A stretch of DNA of 64,000 nucleotides. Source: [Mycobacterium] crassicus (GTDB lineage: Bacteria > Actinomycetota > Actinomycetes > Mycobacteriales > Mycobacteriaceae). Positions within the stretch are counted from its first letter, which is position 1. Every line of letters begins with the position of its first letter. The position numbers were made by a program, and so were the translations under genes. Positions 58,867 through 64,000 of this stretch are shown here, in pieces. The stretch is from contig NZ_CP084029.1 in NCBI RefSeq assembly GCF_020181615.1, positions 3,037,216 to 3,101,215 of the forward strand, written 5' to 3'. The notes beneath the pieces are model-generated. The model saw only the letters and a list, made by a program, of their open reading frames with translations, did not search any database and was not told the origin of the DNA.

Positions 58867-59580
58867 CTATCCGGTCGGACACGTCGCGGCGGCCCGCCGC
58901 AGCACCTCCGCCGACGGCTGATCGAGACGCAGCGCGTAGCCCCGCAGTACCGCAATGTAGGCGACGGCGTACTGGCAGGCGAATGATTTGTTCGGCGGCA
59001 TCCACTGTCCCGGCCCGGCATCGCCCTTGTCCTGGTTGCCCTGCCCGGCGACCGCCAGCAGGTTGGCGGGGTCGTTGGCGAAGCGCAGCCGCTGCCGGAA
59101 CGGCCAGGCCGAGGCGCCCATGTCCCAGGCGTAGGACAGCGGAACGATGTGGTCGATCTGGACGGCCTCGCCGATCTTGGCGCCCCGGGTGAATGCGACG
59201 GTGGCGTTCGTATACGGATCGTGCAGGGTTCCGGTGGCCACCGCGTCGGCACAGCGTTTGGTCGACACGTGGGTGATGTCCACGAGGTCGCGGTTGAGGA
59301 TGTCATTGCGGGTGTCGCAGCCGTTGTGGCCGCCGGGCGCGTCGTTGTCGTCGTCCCATGCGTCGCCGAACACCGAGCGACGGTAGTCATGGCGGTGGGT
59401 GCGCGCCGGAACCACCGTGATCCCGGCCAGCACGTCGGTGCCGGCCGCCACCGTGGGCATACCGGATTGGGCGACCAGGGCTCGACTGCTCCTGCTCACC
59501 GCGGACACGGTCTGATAGGCGACGACGACGGCCAGCACCGCCACCACGGCCAGCCACAGCAGGGTTCTACGGCCGGTCAT
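58867..59580 (-). CDS. Exported HNH endonuclease (DUF1524-like)
   Basis: A 237-aa protein of the Rv2972c type. An N-terminal hydrophobic segment (about residues 6-26) anchors or exports it. The nuclease motif is AVQIDHIVPLSYAWDMGASAW, with the later NDPANLLAV and GDAGPGQWMPPNKSF giving the Asn and His of the DUF1524/HNH pattern. It probably degrades extracellular DNA. It is translationally coupled to recG by a 4-nt overlap. Confidence 0.9.
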   Translation of the reverse strand: MTGRRTLLWLAVVAVLAVVVAYQTVSAVSRSSRALVAQSGMPTVAAGTDVLAGITVVPARTHRHDYRRSVFGDAWDDDNDAPGGHNGCDTRNDILNRDLVDITHVSTKRCADAVATGTLHDPYTNATVAFTRGAKIGEAVQIDHIVPLSYAWDMGASAWPFRQRLRFANDPANLLAVAGQGNQDKGDAGPGQWMPPNKSFACQYAVAYIAVLRGYALRLDQPSAEVLRRAAATCPTG

Positions 59581-61808
59581 GATTTGTCCAGGTAGTCGAT
59601 GTCGGTGAAAGGCTCTGCCAGCAGGGCTAATCCGGCGTCGGCGCGATCGCCGTCCCAGGTCTTCACGCAGAACGCGCGGGCCGCCTCGATCACCTCGCCG
59701 TGGTCGGCCAGCGACAGCAGTTTCAAGCCGCCGCGCCAGCCGGACTGGTTGCGGCCCAATACATCTCCCTCGCCGCGCTCTCTCAGGTCCAGATCGGCGA
59801 GCGCGAATCCGTCCAAGGTACCGGCGACGGCCTTCAGTCGCTGACCCGCTTTGGAGCCAGGACCGCTGGAGGTCACCAGCAGGCAGAGGCTGGCATGCTC
59901 GCCGCGGCCGATCCGGCCGCGAAGCTGGTGCAACTGGCTGATACCGAACCAGTCGGCGTCGGCGATCAGCATGACGGTGGCATTGGGTACGTCGACGCCG
60001 ACCTCGATGACCGTGGTACAGACCAGCACGTCAACCCCACCGCTGCGGAACGCCGCCATCACCGCGTCCTTCTCGTCCCCGGCTAGCCGCCCGTGCATCA
60101 AGCCCAGCCGCAACCCCGACAGCGGCCCGGCCCGCAGCTGATCGAACAACCCCACCGCAGTGGCTGAGGTTCGGCCGCCCTCATCGGCCGCACCGGGTTT
60201 GCTCGGCTCGTCGGTCTCGTCGATGCGGGGCGCCACCACGTAGGCCTGCCGTCCGGCCGTCACCTCCTCGCGGATCCGCACCCAAGCCCGATCCAGCCAG
60301 GTCGGCTTCTCCTTGGCGAAGATCACTGAGCTCGCGATCGGCTGGCGGCCGCGGGGCAGCTCGCGCAATGTGGAGGTCTCCAGATCGCCGTAGACGGTGA
60401 GCGCCACCGTACGCGGAATCGGGGTGGCGGTCATCACCAGCAGGTGCGGAGTGATGCCGTCGGGGGCTTTGGCGCGCAACCGATCTCGCTGATCGACGCC
60501 GAATCGGTGCTGTTCGTCGACGACCACCATGCCCAGGTTGTCGAATTCGACCGCGTCGACCAGCAGGGCGTGAGTGCCCACGACGATGCCGGCCCGGCCG
60601 CCGGCGATCTCGGTGCGAGCCTGCTTCTTGGCGGCCGCGGACATCGAGCCGGTAAGCAGCGCCACCGCGGTGGCGTTGTCGGCCCCGCCCAGCTGACCGC
60701 CGAGCGCCAGCGGCCCGAGCATGTCGCGTATCGATCGGGCATGTTGGGCGGCAAGGACTTCGGTGGGCGCCAGCAGTGCGCACTGATAGCCGGCGTCGAC
60801 CAACTGCAGCATGGCCAGCAGCGCGACGATCGTCTTGCCCGAGCCGACCTCACCCTGCAGCAGCCGATTCATCGGACGGCTGGCGGCCAGCTCGGACTCC
60901 AGCACGCCGAGCACCTCGTGCTGCCCGGCCGTCAGTTCGAAGGGCAACTGCCCCAGCATTTCCGCCGCCAAGCCGTCGGTGCGCGCCGGAGCCGGGGGGC
61001 CGGATTCGGACAGTTCGCCGTTGCGGCGCACCGCCAGCGCCCACTGCAGTCCGGCTGCCTCGTCGAAGGTCAGTCGTTCGCGGGCCTGCTCCCGCTGCGC
61101 CGCGCTCTCAGCCAGGTGGATGGCACGCAGCGCCTCATCCTCGCCGATGAGGCCACGCTCGGCGAGCAGCCCGGCGGGCAACGGCTCGGGTACCGGGTCG
61201 AGCACTTCGAGAACCTGTCGTACACAGTTGAAGATGTCCCAGCTCTGCACCTTGGTGCTCGCCGGATAGATCGGGTAGCAGGCTCGCTCGAACTCCGACT
61301 GCAGTACTTCGCCGCTGATCCGCTGGGACGCGTCGGCGATGTTGCGCAGCGAGTCACTGCCGAAGTTGTCCGTGCCCGGCGCGTCCAGGATGAGGAAGTC
61401 GGGGTGGGTCAGCTGCAGTTTCTGCTTGAAGTAGCCGACCTCGCCGGACAACATCACCCTGGTGCCCGGGGTGAGTTTGTATTTCAGGCCGCGCGCATTG
61501 AAGAACGTGGCACTGACCTTCTTCGCGCCGCTGCCGAGGGTGATCACCAGGTATTCGTTGGGACGCCGGCCCGGCTGTCGCCTCATCGGCCGGGCCACGG
61601 CGGTGCCGATGGTGTCGACCAGGGTGATGTGTTCGCCCTCGATCGCCTGGGCGTCGTCGACACCGCGTTTCGTCGCCCCTTCGACATAGCTGCGCGGGTA
61701 GTGCCGCAGCAGGTCGTCGACGGTACGGATGCCGAAGTACTCGGCGAGTTTGCCGGCGGCATCGGAGCCCACCACGTAGTCCAGCCGGTCGCGCAGGGTT
61801 ACACCCAT
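59577..61808 (-). CDS. recG: ATP-dependent DNA helicase RecG
   Basis: Branch-migration helicase for replication fork reversal. The 743-aa product has the N-terminal wedge/OB part (about 1-170), Walker A in LLQGEVGSGKTIVALLAM, motif II VVVDEQHRFGVDQRDRL, motif III MTATPIPRTVAL, and motif VI QLRGRIGRGEHASLCLL. The end has the TRG-type segment (AEPFTDIDYLDKS). It lies 2 nt after the DAK gene and overlaps the HNH gene. Confidence 0.97.
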   Translation of the reverse strand: MGVTLRDRLDYVVGSDAAGKLAEYFGIRTVDDLLRHYPRSYVEGATKRGVDDAQAIEGEHITLVDTIGTAVARPMRRQPGRRPNEYLVITLGSGAKKVSATFFNARGLKYKLTPGTRVMLSGEVGYFKQKLQLTHPDFLILDAPGTDNFGSDSLRNIADASQRISGEVLQSEFERACYPIYPASTKVQSWDIFNCVRQVLEVLDPVPEPLPAGLLAERGLIGEDEALRAIHLAESAAQREQARERLTFDEAAGLQWALAVRRNGELSESGPPAPARTDGLAAEMLGQLPFELTAGQHEVLGVLESELAASRPMNRLLQGEVGSGKTIVALLAMLQLVDAGYQCALLAPTEVLAAQHARSIRDMLGPLALGGQLGGADNATAVALLTGSMSAAAKKQARTEIAGGRAGIVVGTHALLVDAVEFDNLGMVVVDEQHRFGVDQRDRLRAKAPDGITPHLLVMTATPIPRTVALTVYGDLETSTLRELPRGRQPIASSVIFAKEKPTWLDRAWVRIREEVTAGRQAYVVAPRIDETDEPSKPGAADEGGRTSATAVGLFDQLRAGPLSGLRLGLMHGRLAGDEKDAVMAAFRSGGVDVLVCTTVIEVGVDVPNATVMLIADADWFGISQLHQLRGRIGRGEHASLCLLVTSSGPGSKAGQRLKAVAGTLDGFALADLDLRERGEGDVLGRNQSGWRGGLKLLSLADHGEVIEAARAFCVKTWDGDRADAGLALLAEPFTDIDYLDKS

Positions 61809-61810
61809 CG

Positions 61811-63466
61811 CTATTCGACCCCGATCAGCAGCGCGTCCCCCCGATGCCCGGTGAAGTAGATCGCCAGTTCGATACCGGGGTGCGCGTCGTGCACATGCCT
61901 GGCCAGCACATCGACCACATTGCCTTCCAAGCCGTCGGGACCGGCTCCGAACAGCACCGTCACCAGCTCACCGCCGGCCGCCAGCAGCAGGTCGATCAGG
62001 CCGATGGCGGCCGCAGCGACGTCACGGGCCACGATCAGCACCTCGTCACCGGCGATGCCCAGCCCGTCACCTGGCCGGCAGGTGCCGGCCCAGGTCAGTG
62101 CCTGCTCGGTGGCGACCCGCACTGAACCGTGCCGGGTGGTGCCCGCCGCGCGGGCCATCGTGTAACCGTCGTCGACCACCGGCCGGCCCGGATCGTGCAC
62201 CGCCAGCGCGGACAGTCCCTGCACCATCGACCCGGTCGGGACGGGCACCACGTCGATGCCCCAGCCGATGGCGGCGGTGCAGCCGGCCACCAGTTCCTCG
62301 GCGGCGACATAGCCGTTGGGCAGCAGCATCACCTGCGCCGCGCCGGTGTCCACCACGGCCCGCAGCAGTTGCTGGGCGGTGATCATCATGGCCGGATCTG
62401 CGCTGTGCGGTTCGGGCCGCAGCACACAGGCGCCCTCGGACTCGAACAGCCCCTCGGCCCCGTCGCCGTCGACGACGGCCAGCACCGCACGTTCGCGGGC
62501 CCAACTGCCGAGCGACGGTCCGGCCGCCCCGGCCAGCACCGAGACCTGGATACGCCGCGGCCGGCCGAACTCCAGGCCGGCTTCGACGGCGGCTCCGGCA
62601 TCGTCGGTGTGCACGTGCACCGAATAGCCGCCGACCACCCCCGACGTCGCGATCGCCACCGATTCGCCGAGCTGGGTCAGCCGCTCGCGTAACGCGGCGA
62701 TGTCTCCGGGAGCGCATTCGCCCAGCAGGTACATCACCTCGAACTGCGGCGCGGGTTGCTCCGTACCGGCCGCCGGCATCCGGGGGCGCGGGGACGGCTG
62801 GTACACCGTCCGGACCGGTGCCTGGCCGGTGATCGTCGAGCGCAGCGCGTCGAGCAGCACCAACAGGCCGCGGCCGCCGGCATCGACCACCCCGGCGTCG
62901 GCGAGCACGTCGAGTTGTTCGGTGGTCTTGTCCAGGGCGTCGGCGGCGGCGTCGGTGGCGGCCGTGAGCGCCGCGCCCAGCTCTGCCCCATCGGTCGTGC
63001 ACCGGTCGACGGCTGTCGCGGCGGCCTGCAACACCGACACGATGGTGCCCGGAATCTCCCGGCCGCCCATCGAAGTGACCACCAGCTCTACCCCGTGCCG
63101 CAGACCGGCACCGAGCAGGGCGGCATCGATGGTCGTGACTGCGGTGTCGGCCGCGGTCACATCGGCCAGGCCGCGCAGAATCTGCGACAGGATCACCCCG
63201 GAGTTGCCACGCGCCCCGTGCAGCGCGCCCGACGACAACGCGGCCGCCACCCGGGCCACCTCCCCCGAGGCGGCCACGGTGTTGGCCTCGGCCAGGGCCG
63301 AACGCATGGTGAACAGCATGTTGGTGCCGGTGTCGGAATCGGCGACCGGGAAGACGTTGAGCTGGTTGATCTCATCGGTGTGGGTGATCAGGTCACCGAC
63401 CGCGGTGTGCGCCCAATCCCGCAGGGTGGCCGCGTCCAGCCGACGATCCAGGTTGCCCACCGCCAC
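61811..63466 (-). CDS. DAK-fold/DegV-type protein (FakA-like), uninterrupted
   Basis: A 551-aa protein. The N-terminal DhaL/DAK2 part (1-210) has the metal-binding stretch NVFPVADSDTGTNM and the HGARGNSGVILSQI loop; the middle and C-terminal parts (about 240-551) are the DUF1949-like/FakA region. FakA phosphorylates fatty acids held by FakB/DegV in Firmicutes; the role in mycobacteria is not settled. In M. tuberculosis the locus is annotated as two ORFs (Rv2974c and Rv2975c). Here one frame runs through. Confidence 0.93.
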   Translation of the reverse strand: MAVGNLDRRLDAATLRDWAHTAVGDLITHTDEINQLNVFPVADSDTGTNMLFTMRSALAEANTVAASGEVARVAAALSSGALHGARGNSGVILSQILRGLADVTAADTAVTTIDAALLGAGLRHGVELVVTSMGGREIPGTIVSVLQAAATAVDRCTTDGAELGAALTAATDAAADALDKTTEQLDVLADAGVVDAGGRGLLVLLDALRSTITGQAPVRTVYQPSPRPRMPAAGTEQPAPQFEVMYLLGECAPGDIAALRERLTQLGESVAIATSGVVGGYSVHVHTDDAGAAVEAGLEFGRPRRIQVSVLAGAAGPSLGSWARERAVLAVVDGDGAEGLFESEGACVLRPEPHSADPAMMITAQQLLRAVVDTGAAQVMLLPNGYVAAEELVAGCTAAIGWGIDVVPVPTGSMVQGLSALAVHDPGRPVVDDGYTMARAAGTTRHGSVRVATEQALTWAGTCRPGDGLGIAGDEVLIVARDVAAAAIGLIDLLLAAGGELVTVLFGAGPDGLEGNVVDVLARHVHDAHPGIELAIYFTGHRGDALLIGVE

Positions 63467-63657
63467 CCAACCTTCCTGCCGGCACCTCCGGTGGCCGCAA
63501 GCCTAATCACTCCGTCCGACGCCACAGGTCACACACACCGCCGGGCTTGCACGGGCCGTTTTTGTGGTTGCCCGGCCCGACGGGTATCCTGATCAGGTTG
63601 TCGGGCCACCCGCTCAGGTTGTTGGCCCTCAAGCAGACGTTTTGAGGAGTGTCACAT
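63467..63657. other. Divergent upstream region of rpmB and the DAK gene
   Basis: A 191-bp spacer. TATCCT at about 63584-63589 could be the -10 of the rpmB promoter. GAGGAG at 63641-63646 is its ribosome site. No other feature was recognised. Confidence 0.4.
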
Positions 63658-63849
63658 ATGGCTGCCGTGTGCGATATCTGCGGAAAGGGCCCCGGCTTCG
63701 GCAAATCGGTGTCCCACTCGCACCGGCGGACCAACCGTCGGTGGGACCCGAACATCCAGACCGTGCACGCCGCCCGTCCCGGCGGCAACAAGCAGCGCCT
63801 CAACGCCTGCACCTCGTGCATCAAGGCCGGCAAGGTCTCCCGCGGCTGA
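63658..63849 (+). CDS. rpmB: 50S ribosomal protein L28, Cys-containing type
   Basis: A 63-aa L28 protein. It starts [20 protein letters not shown] and has CTSC near the end, giving a CxxC...CxxC set that probably binds zinc (the C+ form, as opposed to the zinc-independent paralogue). The ATG at 63658 is chosen; a GTG three codons earlier is possible but too near the GAGGAG site. In M. tuberculosis the equivalent is next to the Rv2974c-Rv2975c locus. Confidence 0.95.
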   Translation: MAAVCDICGKGPGFGKSVSHSHRRTNRRWDPNIQTVHAARPGGNKQRLNACTSCIKAGKVSRG

Positions 63850-64000
63850 GTCCGTTTCCTCTGCGTGCCGCCGATCGCTGACAGCCGCTGAGTCGGCCCC
63901 CTACCGGGCTAGTTGTACTGACCACGGACGTTAGAGACGGCGTGGCGTGGTGACATGACGAAGACCTCCGAGTGAAGTGCGAGCTGTCTAGGAAACGCAC
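63850..64000. other. Sequence after rpmB to the window end
   Basis: About 150 bp without a recognisable gene. Frames on both strands are short or unconvincing, and no tRNA or terminator hairpin was evident. Confidence 0.4.

Noticed and set aside
63850..64000. Start of a further gene after rpmB
   Set aside because: The minus-strand frame is open but lacks a start codon and recognisable protein sequence inside the window.

Overview
The window is a high-GC mycobacterial chromosome segment. The gene order rnhB-lepB-rplS-lppW-trmD-rimM-khpA-rpsP-Rv2910c-dacB2, then amidohydrolase-ffh, glnD-glnB-amt, ftsY-smc-acyP-osmC, fpg-rnc-yceD-sepIVA, purU, coaD-rsmD-pca-VKOR-DsbA-lipN-AKR and HNH-recG-DAK-rpmB matches, in order and orientation, the Rv2902c to Rv2975 stretch of M. 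tuberculosis as I remember it. PE, PPE, PGRS and PE-PPE-domain proteins confirm Mycobacterium in the broad sense. The large PDIM/phenolic glycolipid locus (Rv2928-Rv2963 in M. tuberculosis) is absent, and so is pknI. The organism is therefore not in the tuberculosis complex or a close relative. A PDIM-negative mycobacterium that carries PGRS proteins is plausible, but I cannot name the species.

Layout. 1-5.2 kb: signal peptidase, then the ribosomal protein and tRNA/rRNA maturation operons. rplS and rpsP carry near-identical promoter-like sequences. 5.2-9.4 kb: DD-carboxypeptidase, an unknown small secreted protein where pknI would be expected, an amidohydrolase and the SRP GTPase. 9.4-12.1 kb: a PE/PPE pair behind an AT-rich leader and a candidate small Cys-rich exported protein. 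12.5-16.6 kb: nitrogen control (GlnD, PII, Amt), with an unusually long amt/glnB overlap. 16.8-30.6 kb: an accessory block between amt and ftsY. It holds a TetR-controlled oxidoreductase/enoyl-CoA hydratase unit with a perfect operator-like palindrome, a tandem pair of exported PGRS and PE-PPE-hydrolase proteins whose PE domain is replaced by a signal peptide, SDR, amidase, SRPBCC, a DUF3516 helicase, Nudix and a GH6 cellulase. 30.6-36.2 kb: ftsY-smc-acyP-osmC. 36.3-39.5 kb: a small accessory block (SnoaL-like, LuxR, DJ-1/PfpI, PIG-L). 39.5-43.5 kb: fpg-rnc-yceD-sepIVA and purU, joined where PDIM genes lie in pathogens. 43.5-49.5 kb: an accessory block between purU and coaD with a GXWXG protein, a partial guanidine/urea-carboxylase operon with its own TetR regulator, and a DUF222/HNH (13E12-type) gene. 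49.5-64 kb: coaD-rsmD-pca, an oxidative disulfide pair, lipase and tandem aldo-keto reductases, recG with a secreted HNH nuclease, an uninterrupted DAK/DegV-type protein, and zinc-type L28.

The most unusual element is the operon at 44129-47441. It has two DUF1989 proteins (the family of carboxyguanidine deiminase subunits) and only the carboxyltransferase part of urea/guanidine carboxylase. The biotin carboxylase, biotin carrier and allophanate hydrolase are all missing from the window's operon, and a divergent TetR gene with an operator-like palindrome sits beside it. Other points worth a check are the exported non-PE PGRS/PE-PPE pair, the shared C-terminal tail of the PE and PPE partners, a likely CTG start for rsmD and the CATG shared by two divergent start codons.
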